A stretch of DNA of 64,000 bases, taken from positions 22,921 to 86,920 of the forward strand of contig CAYVTD010000005.1 in NCBI GenBank assembly GCA_964454445.1, read 5' to 3'. Source of the stretch: CAYVTD01 sp964454445 (GTDB lineage Bacteria; Bacteroidota; Ignavibacteria; Kapaibacteriales; UBA2268). Under the pieces are notes generated by a model, which did no database searches, was not told where the DNA came from, and was given only the letters and a program-made list of their open reading frames with translations. Positions 17,504 to 26,477 of this stretch are shown piece after piece (the stretch's first letter is position 1; every line of letters starts with the position of its first letter). Made by a program: the position numbers and the translations under genes.

Positions 17504-17812
17504 ATGATTGTAAACGAACTAAGCCCATCGAAACCATATTTGCCTGTTTTGCAGCAACAAAGCCAAGAACTTGACTTTTTAAAACCGGAAAGTAATACTT
17601 TCGCTGGCACAATAAAAGAATTCATCAGCGATACCAATAATTTGCAACTCGAATCTGCCGAACTAACAGAAAGATTTATTAAAGGCGAACCTGTTGAGCT
17701 CCATGATGTGATGATTGCTTCGGAAAAAGCGAAAACAACCTTTAATCTTTTACTCGAACTAAGGAATAAGTTCACTGATATGTATCGTGAAGTTATGCGC
17801 ATTCAGGTATAA
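17504..17812 (+). CDS. fliE: Flagellar hook-basal body complex protein FliE
   Basis: 102 residues, the usual size. The C-terminal half matches FliE: LTERFIKGEPVELHDVMIASEKAKTTFNLLLELRNKFTDMYREVMRIQV (near 53-102). FliE joins the MS ring to the rod. Located between the unknown small gene and fliF in the normal flgBC-fliE-fliF order. Confidence 0.93.
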   Translation: MIVNELSPSKPYLPVLQQQSQELDFLKPESNTFAGTIKEFISDTNNLQLESAELTERFIKGEPVELHDVMIASEKAKTTFNLLLELRNKFTDMYREVMRIQV

Positions 17813-17902
17813 ATAATTTTTATATGTTTCGTTAATTTATTTAGGTAATATTTTTAATTATAATGATTATACCCCGTAACGAAAAAGTTATTAACAAAAA
17901 AT

Positions 17903-19678
17903 ATGAAAACTAAAGACAGCATTGAAAGAGCAGATTTTTTCACACAAGCTAAGAATTTTACAACTGGATTGAAACCCGTTCAGAGGATAATAATCGGCTC
18001 GATAGCGGCTTTAGCCTTGTTTGGAATATATTTAATAATTAGTAGTGCTTCAAAGCCTGAAGAAAAGGCAGTTTTGTTTACTTCTCTTGAGGAAAAAGAT
18101 GCAGGCAAGATTGTCGAATCGCTCAAAGAAAAGCAGATTGATTATGAGCTTAACGATGGCGGCAGCACGATACTGGTAAACAAGGAAGATGTTTACAATA
18201 CTCGCCTCTCGCTTGCCAACGAAGGATTACCCGAATCGGGTGTGGTTGGTTACGAGCTTTTTGACAAGGCAAATCTTGGAATGTCCGAGTTTGTTCAAAA
18301 GCTTAACTATCAGCGAGCTCTCGAGGGCGAACTTGCCCGCACGATTGGTTCGCTTGATGAGATTAAAAAAGCAAGGGTTCACCTGGTTATTCCGCAAAAT
18401 GCATTGTTTGAAAAAGATCAGAAGGAGCCTACTTCTTCGGTTACTCTACATTTTAAAACAGGGAGAAGTTTAAGCAAAGTCAGCATCGAAGGCATACAAA
18501 ATCTTGTGGCGAGCAGCATAGAAGGTATGCAAGTCAATGCCGTTCGGGTAATCGATTCTCGCGGTAAATTGCTTTCCCAGCTGCCAATGGACGAGAATTC
18601 TGTTGCCGGGCTAACAGACAAGCAACACGAGCAACAACGCCAATTCGAGCAATATCTTGCCTCGAAAGTGCAATCAATTCTAGATGGCGTCCTAGGCGTT
18701 GGCAACAACGAAGTGAGAATAAATGCCGAACTCGACTTTACACAACGTCAAAGAACAATCACTGATTACGATCCGGAACGATCAGTTGTTCGAAGCGAGC
18801 AAAACATAGCTGAAGATATGAAATCAACAGATTCTTTGAGCTATCCTGCGGTGAATATGGACAAAAAATCGTCGAATGTTATATCAAATTATGAGATTAC
18901 TAAAGCAGTCGAGCAAATAACAGAAGGCGTAGGCAATATCAAACGTCTTTCCATTGCTTGTCTGATTAATGGTACGTACAAGCTGGTAGAAAACGAAAAA
19001 GGGAAAAACTTGCAGTACATACCTCGCCCCGAAGAAGAAATGCAGAAACTTACTGAAATAGTTAAAAACTCCGTTGGTTACGATCCCAGCCGTAACGACC
19101 AGATTTCTGTATTAAATGTTCCTTTCGATACCGATATGAAGGAGGATTTGCTGAAAGAAATAGACACAGCGCCTTGGTATTACGAGCCGGACAATATGAA
19201 GCTATTTATGCTTATGGCTATTATGATTATAACGTTTTTCTTGCTATATCGACTTTTACAGTCCAAGCAGATTAAAGACAAGATAAGAATAGCTATGGGG
19301 TTACCAGAAAAAATTGAAATAGAAGAAGAAGAGGAAGAAGAATTGCTCGAGGATGTGGATCTTTTCGACGAAGATGAGCTTTTGCTCTTGCCTGCTGATA
19401 TGCCTGAGCAGCTCTTGCTCGAAGGTGAAAAAGAATTGCAACCCGAAGAAGATTTAGAAGACGAAGACGAAGGTGTCGACAGGGAATCGCTAGCTGAAAG
19501 AGCCCGCGCAGCGCTTGAAGATACCGAATTTATAGAAGATATGAGCGAAGAGGCATTGATGAAGCTCGAAATGAAAAATAAAGTCGAAGAATTTGTCGAG
19601 CATCAAACTCAAGATGCTGTTCGTCTTGTAAGAATGTTTGTCGCTCAAGATCAAGAAGAACGAGAGTTTCGTTATTAA
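17903..19678 (+). CDS. fliF: Flagellar MS-ring protein FliF
   Basis: 591 residues with two membrane segments: near 30-50 and near 430-450 (MLMAIMIITFFLLYRLL). Between them lie the YscJ/FliF ring-building domains (for example LANEGLPESGVVGYELFDKANLGMSEF and ARVHLVIPQNALF). FliF forms the MS ring and its cytoplasmic C-terminus binds FliG. The segment after the second membrane helix is unusually acidic, rich in Glu/Asp/Leu (about 470-545), before the C-terminal FliG-binding region (AVRLVRMFVAQDQEE). Confidence 0.95.
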   Translation: MKTKDSIERADFFTQAKNFTTGLKPVQRIIIGSIAALALFGIYLIISSASKPEEKAVLFTSLEEKDAGKIVESLKEKQIDYELNDGGSTILVNKEDVYNTRLSLANEGLPESGVVGYELFDKANLGMSEFVQKLNYQRALEGELARTIGSLDEIKKARVHLVIPQNALFEKDQKEPTSSVTLHFKTGRSLSKVSIEGIQNLVASSIEGMQVNAVRVIDSRGKLLSQLPMDENSVAGLTDKQHEQQRQFEQYLASKVQSILDGVLGVGNNEVRINAELDFTQRQRTITDYDPERSVVRSEQNIAEDMKSTDSLSYPAVNMDKKSSNVISNYEITKAVEQITEGVGNIKRLSIACLINGTYKLVENEKGKNLQYIPRPEEEMQKLTEIVKNSVGYDPSRNDQISVLNVPFDTDMKEDLLKEIDTAPWYYEPDNMKLFMLMAIMIITFFLLYRLLQSKQIKDKIRIAMGLPEKIEIEEEEEEELLEDVDLFDEDELLLLPADMPEQLLLEGEKELQPEEDLEDEDEGVDRESLAERARAALEDTEFIEDMSEEALMKLEMKNKVEEFVEHQTQDAVRLVRMFVAQDQEEREFRY

Positions 19679-19743
19679 AAGACATATATTTTGTTGTTAA
19701 ACAAATTGTTTTATTTGAAAAAGTTAATAAACGAAGTAGAATT

Positions 19744-20769
19744 ATGAAATCAACACAGATACAATCGATTCAGCAGCTAACTGGAAAGCAGAAAGCAGCA
19801 GTTCTACTTATGACGCTCGACGTCGATGTTGCTTCTAAAGTATTCAAAGAAATGGATATGAAAGAAGTCGAGCAGATAGCAGTCGAAATCACAAGCTTGC
19901 GTGATTTGCCCGCCACTGTGGTCGAAGATGTCATTGAAGAATTCTATCAATTGATGACAGCACAGAGTTTTATGATCGAGGGAGGCCTCGAATACGCTCA
20001 AGTGCTACTCGAAAAAAGTTATGGTCTGGAAAAGGCGAGGGAAATAATTGAAAAAATCCGTGTTCTTACCACAGTGCGTGGTTTCAATATTTTAAAAAAA
20101 TCAGATCCTCAGCAATTAGCCAGCTTTTTATCGAAAGAGCATCCTCAGACAATCGCACTCATCTTATCTCATCTGCCTCCCGACCAATCTGCTGAGGTTT
20201 TGCAAGAGTTTTCCGACAAATTGCGAGCCGAGACTGTAACAAGAATTGCAAAAATTGGAAAAGTGTCTCCTCAACTTGTTTCGCAGGTCGAGCATGTCGT
20301 TGACCAGATTGCCGAGTCCACCCTGTCGCAAAATCTTGCCAAGCAAGGAGGTGCGCAACTTGTTGCAAACATCCTGAATAAAAGCAATAATGCTATTGCC
20401 AAGACCATGCTCGAAAGCATCGAAGAAAAGGATTATCAGCTTGCAATTGATATAAAGCGTCTGATGTTCCTCTTCGAAGATATTGTCCTCATCGACGACA
20501 AAGGGATTCAAAGGATACTTCGCGATGTCGATAAGCGCGACCTGGCTCTTTCGCTCAAAGTGTCCGACGATAAAATCAAGGCAAAAATATTTAAAAATAT
20601 GTCTGAACGTGCCGCTGCTGTGGTTAAGGAAGAACTCGAGTTTATGGGCCCTGTCAAACTAAAGGAAGTGGAAGGTGCCCAAATGCGGATTGTCGATGTT
20701 ATCAAACAGTTGGAAGAAGAGGAAGAAATTGTTGTCGGCGGTAGAGGCAAAGAGGATGTTTTTGTTTAA
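19744..20769 (+). CDS. fliG: Flagellar motor switch protein FliG
   Basis: 341 residues, normal length. The middle domain has the EHPQTIALILSHL (EHPQR-type) motif, and the C-terminal domain carries the charged torque helix (FEDIVLIDDKGIQRILRDVDKRDLALSLK near 244-272). FliG couples the MS ring to the C ring and to the stator. It lies 65 bases after fliF. Confidence 0.96.
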   Translation: MKSTQIQSIQQLTGKQKAAVLLMTLDVDVASKVFKEMDMKEVEQIAVEITSLRDLPATVVEDVIEEFYQLMTAQSFMIEGGLEYAQVLLEKSYGLEKAREIIEKIRVLTTVRGFNILKKSDPQQLASFLSKEHPQTIALILSHLPPDQSAEVLQEFSDKLRAETVTRIAKIGKVSPQLVSQVEHVVDQIAESTLSQNLAKQGGAQLVANILNKSNNAIAKTMLESIEEKDYQLAIDIKRLMFLFEDIVLIDDKGIQRILRDVDKRDLALSLKVSDDKIKAKIFKNMSERAAAVVKEELEFMGPVKLKEVEGAQMRIVDVIKQLEEEEEIVVGGRGKEDVFV

Positions 20770-20805
20770 TATTATGTCGAATATTCTTTTATCAGGAACC
20801 AAGCT

Positions 20806-21804
20806 ATGAGCAGAGTAAAACTGACTATCAATTCGCCTCTTCGCAAAGTCAGGATTATCAAGGGCACAGATATCGAGTCCCTGCCAAGTGAAGGTCCACT
20901 GCCTTTTTTCCGGGAAAAATCTGATTCTATACGAGGCAGAAAGCAAGATAAAGCATTCAAGGATTTGTTTGCTGATGAAGATATTGAACTTCAAAATAAA
21001 AGTGAGACATCTGCAGATATCGACATTAGCCAATATATCAATGACCTTGATATGCATAGTATAATAACTGAAGAGCCTGCTCAGCGAGATGAGCCTGTTC
21101 TTGTTGAGAATCCTGTCTTTTCCCAAGCATTTAGCTTTAGCAATATTGAAAAGCCAATACTCATAGATACTTCCAATATTCGTGAAGAATCAATTTCTAT
21201 TAGCGAAGCAAAACAGAGAATTCAAGAAGCTTATGACAAGGGCTTCGTTGATGGGAAAGAGGTTACAGGCAGCACTTTTTTAGAAGATATCAATAAATAT
21301 CAACAATGGATACGTAATTTTGACAATATCAACAATGATTTACGTATTCAATATTCTCGTGAGCTCGGATTGTTGGAAGAAGCGGTGTCAAAACTTGCCA
21401 TTATTGTTGCAGAACATATATTAAATTATGAGGTTTCTATTAATGCCGACATTGTCATTCAGCAACTAAGTAAAGCTATTTCCGAGCTTGACAATGAAAT
21501 TTTGATGAAAATCCATCTCCATCCTGAAAACGTCGAGGCACTCGAAAAGGTAAAAAGTTCTTTGGTCGATGACCCATCAAGGATACAAAATCTTACAATT
21601 GTGCAAGACGAAAAGGTCGGAAGAGGTGGATGTATCTTGGAAACTAATGCAGGTATTATCGATGCCCGTATCTCTACACAATTACATAAAATTAGCGATG
21701 CATTATCAAGTTCTCGAAAGCCAGAAATCAATAGCGAGGCAGATTTCGACGAATACAATCAAACAATACAAGAAAACGAATCATTCGATAATGTCGGGGA
21801 TTAA
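20806..21804 (+). CDS. fliH: FliH-like flagellar assembly protein
   Basis: 332 residues. The first 150 are acidic and divergent. The C-terminal half (about 175-315) has FliH/HrpE features: AKQRIQEAYDKGFVDGKE, then LLEEAVSKLAIIVAEHIL, then LTIVQDEKVGRGGCILETNAGIIDARISTQL. FliH regulates the export ATPase FliI and links it to the C ring. It lies 6 bases before fliI. The N-terminal region is longer than in most FliH proteins. Confidence 0.85.
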   Translation: MSRVKLTINSPLRKVRIIKGTDIESLPSEGPLPFFREKSDSIRGRKQDKAFKDLFADEDIELQNKSETSADIDISQYINDLDMHSIITEEPAQRDEPVLVENPVFSQAFSFSNIEKPILIDTSNIREESISISEAKQRIQEAYDKGFVDGKEVTGSTFLEDINKYQQWIRNFDNINNDLRIQYSRELGLLEEAVSKLAIIVAEHILNYEVSINADIVIQQLSKAISELDNEILMKIHLHPENVEALEKVKSSLVDDPSRIQNLTIVQDEKVGRGGCILETNAGIIDARISTQLHKISDALSSSRKPEINSEADFDEYNQTIQENESFDNVGD

Positions 21805-21810
21805 AAAAAG

Positions 21811-23130
21811 ATGCAGGAGCCAGACATCATTGTAAGCAATTACAAATCAATAATTAACCGGACAAACACCCTGAATAAAATCGGGAGAATCACTAAAGTT
21901 GTCGGGCTTGTCATCGAAAGTGAAGGACCGAAAGCATCTATTAATGAGATTTGCACACTCAGGACAAAAACAGGAAAAGAAATAGCGAAAGCAGAAATCG
22001 TTGGTTTTAAAGACGGGAGATTACTTTCTATGGCTCTCGGCGATATTTCTGATATTTCTCCTGGAATGGAAATAATTGCAACAGGCACTAATCTCGAGAT
22101 AAGCGTCAGCGATAAACTGCTGTCAAGAGTTTTAGATGGCTTAGGAAACCCAATAGACGGAAAAAAAGCGCTTCCAACATTCAATTACCGCTCAATATAT
22201 GCCTATCCGCCTAATCCATTAACACGGCAGCGCATTAGCGAGCCAATCGTAACTGGTATCAGGGCTATTGATGGTATGTTATCACATGGCAAAGGGCAGA
22301 GAATAGGCATTTTTTCTGGTTCTGGAGTCGGCAAATCTACTTTACTCGGAATGATTGCACGCAATACCTCAGCCGACGTTAATGTTATTGCGCTTATAGG
22401 TGAACGCGGAAGGGAAGTCAGAGAGTTCATAGAGAAAGATTTGCAAGAAAGGGGCTTGGAGCGATCGGTTCTTATCGTTGCAACTAGTGATCAACCCCCT
22501 TTGGTTCGCGTCAAAGCCGCTCTGACCGCCACCACTATCGCTGAATTTTATCGCGATAAAGGACTTGACGTTATGCTTATGATGGATTCTGCCACACGAC
22601 TTGCCATGGCTCAACGTGAAATTGGCTTAAGCATAGGCGAACCGCCAACAGCTAAAGGCTATACACCGAGCGTTTTTTCTTTAATGCAAAAAACGATGGA
22701 ACGATCAGGAACATCAGACAAAGGCTCGATTACGGGTCTATACACTGTTCTTGTTGAGGGCGACGATATGAACGAACCAATCTCCGATGCCGCGCGTGGT
22801 ATTCTTGACGGTCACGTCGTCTTAGCTCGAAAACTTGCTACCAATGGCCACTACCCCGCAATCGATGTCCTCGAAAGTGTTAGTCGTGTCAGAAGAGATG
22901 TTATCTCTGAAGAACATTACAAAGTTAGTATGGAAATCCAGCAATTAATCGCCGAATATCGCAATGCCGAAGACCTGATTAGCGTCGGAGCCTACCAAAA
23001 AGGATCAAATCCCAAAATCGACCTTGCAATAGCATTAAATGATAAAATTAATCGCTTTCTCAAGCAAGATATTTACGAATCATCAAGCTTTGAAGACACT
23101 TTGGAAAGCTTGAAAGGTATTCTGAAGTAA
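21811..23130 (+). CDS. fliI: Flagellar type III export ATPase FliI
   Basis: 439 residues. The Walker A motif is GSGVGKS near residue 170, and the family signature PSVFSLMQKTMERSGT is present near 289-304. The protein is F1-beta-like along its length. FliI, with FliH, powers or regulates flagellar export. It is the last gene of the visible operon; no fliJ follows, and the next open frame in this direction is an unrelated lipoprotein 246 bases on. Confidence 0.96.
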   Translation: MQEPDIIVSNYKSIINRTNTLNKIGRITKVVGLVIESEGPKASINEICTLRTKTGKEIAKAEIVGFKDGRLLSMALGDISDISPGMEIIATGTNLEISVSDKLLSRVLDGLGNPIDGKKALPTFNYRSIYAYPPNPLTRQRISEPIVTGIRAIDGMLSHGKGQRIGIFSGSGVGKSTLLGMIARNTSADVNVIALIGERGREVREFIEKDLQERGLERSVLIVATSDQPPLVRVKAALTATTIAEFYRDKGLDVMLMMDSATRLAMAQREIGLSIGEPPTAKGYTPSVFSLMQKTMERSGTSDKGSITGLYTVLVEGDDMNEPISDAARGILDGHVVLARKLATNGHYPAIDVLESVSRVRRDVISEEHYKVSMEIQQLIAEYRNAEDLISVGAYQKGSNPKIDLAIALNDKINRFLKQDIYESSSFEDTLESLKGILK

Positions 23131-23168
23131 ATCGGTAATGGGTGATTTTTTAAATAGTTTAGCTTTGA

Positions 23169-23232
23169 ACAGACAAGGATGTCTGTCCTACTAAATCCAT
23201 ATTAACGAGTAGCTCAGGCATCCTTGCCTGAG
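23169..23232. repeat. Paired palindromic repeat (REP-like) after fliI
   Basis: Two perfect hairpins: ACAGACA-AGGA-TGTCTGT (23169-23186) and CTCAGGCA-TCCT-TGCCTGAG (23213-23232). The outer arms are also related to each other in inverted orientation (a shared AGRCAAGGATGYCT core followed by CTACT). The two loops, AGGA and TCCT, are complementary. It lies in the 246-base gap between fliI and the lipoprotein gene. There is no following T-run, so a terminator is less likely than a dispersed REP-type element. Confidence 0.6.
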
Positions 23233-23376
23233 AAATCTCTTTAAAAAAACACTTGCAATAGCCTTTCATTTAATTGATATAAATATCTTAGCTACAAGCT
23301 AAAAAAATTATTTTCAAAAAATTATATAAAAAATGCTATTTTTATAGTTTATTGAAGTGAAAATTTTATAAAACAA

Positions 23377-24546
23377 ATGGATAGAATGATAATAGTAATT
23401 CTTTTAGGATTTCTTGTAGTTTCCTTTTTAAACGGTTGTGGCGAAGGGCAAGATACTAATAATAACAAAAAAGAACCGGAATTGACGCAAGAGCAACTTG
23501 ATTCGATAGCTCTCGAAAAAGAATTTGCTAACTGTGACACTTTTCCTGTTATTAATTATAAGACATTTAAAATTAGAGACCTAGCCCAGCTGCGGGAAAT
23601 ACAAAATGAATACCGCTATTCTGAAGGAAACGAATGGAAAAATAAAGCGTTAATCACACTTAACAGGAAAGAACTGGGCTTTTTCAGAGTTGGAAGAAAT
23701 GTAGTAATACCCGACACAATCATCGATGATATGCGTGCTTATTCGGTTTTCCCACAATGCTACAAAGGCGCGGTTAATTTGCCTAAATTGATAATGGTTT
23801 CTAATGCTTATCAATGTTATGCTTGTTATGAATATGGATATCTTGTTCGTTTTGCGGCTGCCAATACGGGCAAAGAGCGAACGCCGACTTTCCCTGGCAG
23901 ATACTCACTAGTTTGGAAGGCGCTTGAGAGGCGTTCCTCGCTTGATAGCAACTGGGTGATGCCTTATACTTGGAACTTTCATGAATATGCAGGCAATGCT
24001 TTCCACAAATTTGTTATGCCGGGTTATGCGGTATCTCATTCTTGTGTTCGTCAATTTATGTCCGACGCGAAATGGCTTTACGACTGGGGCGATGCAGCCA
24101 AGAGAAATAATGGGAAATGGGTACCAAATTCAGGCACACCGGTTATTATATTGGGAACGTTCGATTTTGAACGCAAAGAAGGGGCTGTTTGGCACGATTT
24201 GAAATCGAACAAAGACGGTATAATCGAATTGCCACTGGATCCAATGGCTGTCGAAGAGGCGCTAATTCCTTGGGTGCAAATCCCAGACGGAAGCAAAGCA
24301 AGCATACCAAACAAATCTCGCTTTATATATGCAGAAGATACTCTCCGCGCAAGAGGTATTATTCGCAAGGGAGTAAGTCTTATCAAAACTGTTGATTTCA
24401 ATAAAATAAGAAGAGATAAAGCAACACGGGAATATAAAAAGAAGCAAGAAGAAGAAATGAAGCGTATTGAAGAGCTAAAATTGCCTGAATCTCAAGAAAG
24501 CAGCACCGGCGGAAGCAAATCAGTTCTGCCCAAGCTTAGTCCATGA
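23377..24546 (+). CDS. Lipoprotein with L,D-transpeptidase (YkuD-like) domain
   Basis: 389 residues. The N-terminus is a lipoprotein signal with a lipobox ending at Cys21 (VSFLNGC). The central region has YkuD-type features: a DTFPVINYKTFKIRDLAQL segment, a FHKFVMPGYAVSHSCVRQF motif holding the catalytic-site histidine and cysteine (the usual SHGC is SHSC here), and a following Asp/Lys-rich strand. YkuD enzymes form 3-3 peptidoglycan cross-links or attach proteins to peptidoglycan. The C-terminus is a Lys/Glu-rich helical tail. Catalytic activity is likely but the Gly-to-Ser change leaves some doubt. Confidence 0.75.
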   Translation: MDRMIIVILLGFLVVSFLNGCGEGQDTNNNKKEPELTQEQLDSIALEKEFANCDTFPVINYKTFKIRDLAQLREIQNEYRYSEGNEWKNKALITLNRKELGFFRVGRNVVIPDTIIDDMRAYSVFPQCYKGAVNLPKLIMVSNAYQCYACYEYGYLVRFAAANTGKERTPTFPGRYSLVWKALERRSSLDSNWVMPYTWNFHEYAGNAFHKFVMPGYAVSHSCVRQFMSDAKWLYDWGDAAKRNNGKWVPNSGTPVIILGTFDFERKEGAVWHDLKSNKDGIIELPLDPMAVEEALIPWVQIPDGSKASIPNKSRFIYAEDTLRARGIIRKGVSLIKTVDFNKIRRDKATREYKKKQEEEMKRIEELKLPESQESSTGGSKSVLPKLSP

Positions 24547-24562
24547 ACTCAATAGTTACGCT

Positions 24563-24594
24563 TTTGTGGCGTCTCTTTTCGATGAATAGTTTAG
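24563..24594 (+). promoter_or_regulatory. Possible Bacteroidota-type promoter of recA
   Basis: TTTG, 20 bases, then TAGTTTAG (one mismatch to TANNTTTG), 59 bases before the recA ATG. Weaker than the tRNA and UPF0251 promoters in this window. Confidence 0.35.
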
Positions 24595-24652
24595 TAACTT
24601 ATAAATTTTTAATAAAAATAAATATGTTTCAAAATTAGTTAGAACAGACAAA

Positions 24653-25765
24653 ATGAAAAAGAAGGAAACCGAAAACTCAGCTGAAAATCAGGAAGTATCA
24701 GAAAGCAAGATAAACCCGGAAAAACTCAAAGCATTGCAAATAGCAATGGACCAAATAGACAAACAGCATGGCAAAGGTTCGATAATGAGATTAAACGACC
24801 GGGCAGTTGTCAAAGTCGATGCTATACCTACTGGTTGTCTTTCTTTAGATGCTGCTATCGGTATTGGTGGCGTGCCTCGGGGCAGAATCATAGAGATTTA
24901 TGGTCCAGAATCATCAGGAAAAACAACAATCTGCCTCCACGTAATAGCTGAAGCTCAAAAAATGGATGGTTTAGCGGCTTTCATCGATACTGAACATGCC
25001 CTTGACATCAATTATGCACAACGGCTTGGAATAGATTTGAATAATTTATTGCTTTCGCAGCCTGAGTTTGGCGAGCAGGCACTAGACATTGTCGAAACAC
25101 TTGTTCGCAGTGGCGCTCTTGACGTTATTGTAATCGACTCGGTGGCGGCTTTGACACCTCGCGTTGAAATCGAGGGCGATATGGGCGACGCTCAGATGGG
25201 TTCGCAGGCTCGATTGATGTCTCAAGCGATGAGAAAGCTAAACGCCGCTATCGGCAAATCTAAAACAACTGTTATGTTTACAAATCAGTTACGCAGCAAA
25301 ATCGGCGTTGTCTATGGCAATCCTGAAACAACAACTGGCGGCAATGCCTTGAAGTTTTATGCTTCAGTTAGAATCGATATTCGCCGCAAGGACGTAATAA
25401 AAGACGGGCAGGAAATAGTTGGTAACCGTGTTCGCTGCAAAATTGCTAAAAACAAAGTAGCTCCGCCTTTTAAAGAAGTCGAATTTGACATAATGTACAA
25501 TGAAGGAATTTCTAAAGTCGGGGATATGATTGATGTTGGCACCGAATATGGCATTATTTCAAAAAGCGGCTCCTGGTTTACTTTCAATGGAGAAAGAGTG
25601 CAAGGACGCGATGGTCTGAGAAAATTGCTCGATGCAGACCCGAAACTCAAAGATTTGCTTGAACAAAAAGTTCGTGATGCCATTACGCCTAATGCAAAAA
25701 CAGAAAAAGAAGATAATGCAGCTCCGGAAGATACTGTTGTCGAAATCAAAATGGAAAACGAATAA
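24653..25765 (+). CDS. recA: Recombinase RecA
   Basis: 370 residues. The core carries the Walker A motif GPESSGKTT near residue 83, the conserved stretch AFIDTEHALD, and the NQLRSKIGVVYGNPETTTGGNALKFY signature near 202-227. RecA catalyses strand exchange and LexA-type self-cleavage in the SOS response. The Glu/Asp-rich C-terminal tail (about 345-370) is typical. It is followed directly by recX, its usual regulator. Confidence 0.98.
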   Translation: MKKKETENSAENQEVSESKINPEKLKALQIAMDQIDKQHGKGSIMRLNDRAVVKVDAIPTGCLSLDAAIGIGGVPRGRIIEIYGPESSGKTTICLHVIAEAQKMDGLAAFIDTEHALDINYAQRLGIDLNNLLLSQPEFGEQALDIVETLVRSGALDVIVIDSVAALTPRVEIEGDMGDAQMGSQARLMSQAMRKLNAAIGKSKTTVMFTNQLRSKIGVVYGNPETTTGGNALKFYASVRIDIRRKDVIKDGQEIVGNRVRCKIAKNKVAPPFKEVEFDIMYNEGISKVGDMIDVGTEYGIISKSGSWFTFNGERVQGRDGLRKLLDADPKLKDLLEQKVRDAITPNAKTEKEDNAAPEDTVVEIKMENE

Positions 25766-25767
25766 AG

Positions 25768-26394
25768 ATTATTTCCATAAATGCCGCCAAGAAAAAGTCG
25801 AATTGCTTTGTTAATTTCGACAATGGCGAGTATTTGCTCCTTAATCTCGACATTGTTTTGAAATATGCTCTTCGCAAGGATATGCCGATAGATGACGAGA
25901 TGCTCAAAAAAATAAAAAATGAGCAAGAGCTAATAAACGCAAAGCAAGCGGCATACAATTTTGTAAGTTATAAACCGAGAACAAAAAAGCAAATTACCGA
26001 CAAGCTAAAAGAAAAGGGATTTGGTGAGGAAGCAATTGCAAGTTCTCTTGACTTTTTAAGTGAGTTTTCCCTTTACGACGACAGACGATTCGCGAAAATG
26101 TTCATCAAAGATTTTTTGCAAAAGAAGCCATCAGGCAAACCACGCTTAATACAGGAATTATTTAAGAGGGGAGTACCAGGAAGTATTATTGAAGAAATTA
26201 TAGAAAGTTTTTTGCCTGTAAAAGACAATCTTTCACTGGCTCGTCTTGTTACTGAGAAAAAGTTAAGGACAACAGCGTATAAGTCAATCGAAAAACAAAG
26301 ATCGTCGCTAATTTCTTATTTACAAAGGCAGGGTTTCGATTGGGATACAATAAAAGCTATTTTAAGTGAGTATTTTGATAATAACAAGGTTTGA
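25768..26394 (+). CDS. recX: RecA regulator RecX, with a non-standard or lost start codon
   Basis: The first ATG/GTG/TTG start in this frame is a TTG at 25834, giving 186 residues. The frame is open upstream to 25717, and the bases from 25768 encode IISINAAKKKSNCFVNFD, which aligns in character with the usual RecX N-terminus (for example Bacillus ITKISAQKN...VNIFLDGKYAF). I therefore place the start at ATT 25768, two bases after the recA stop, giving 208 residues. The rest shows the RecX helical repeats (KQITDKLKEKGFGEEAI and KPRLIQELFKRGVPGSII). RecX modulates RecA filaments. Family confidence is high; the exact start is uncertain. Confidence 0.82.
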   Translation: MISINAAKKKSNCFVNFDNGEYLLLNLDIVLKYALRKDMPIDDEMLKKIKNEQELINAKQAAYNFVSYKPRTKKQITDKLKEKGFGEEAIASSLDFLSEFSLYDDRRFAKMFIKDFLQKKPSGKPRLIQELFKRGVPGSIIEEIIESFLPVKDNLSLARLVTEKKLRTTAYKSIEKQRSSLISYLQRQGFDWDTIKAILSEYFDNNKV

Positions 26395-26477
26395 ATTGTT
26401 TCGTCTCTGCAATTATCAGTTTTGTATATTATTTAGATTATTAATTATTTGGAAAAACTGTTATGCCTTACTCATTA

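Noticed and set aside
25781..25860. ATG at 25781 as the recX start
   Set aside because: It is in a different frame from the RecX match and stops after about 27 codons.
25357..25926. 189-codon minus-strand frame across the recA-recX junction
   Set aside because: It lies antisense to well-conserved recA codons and has no recognisable domain.
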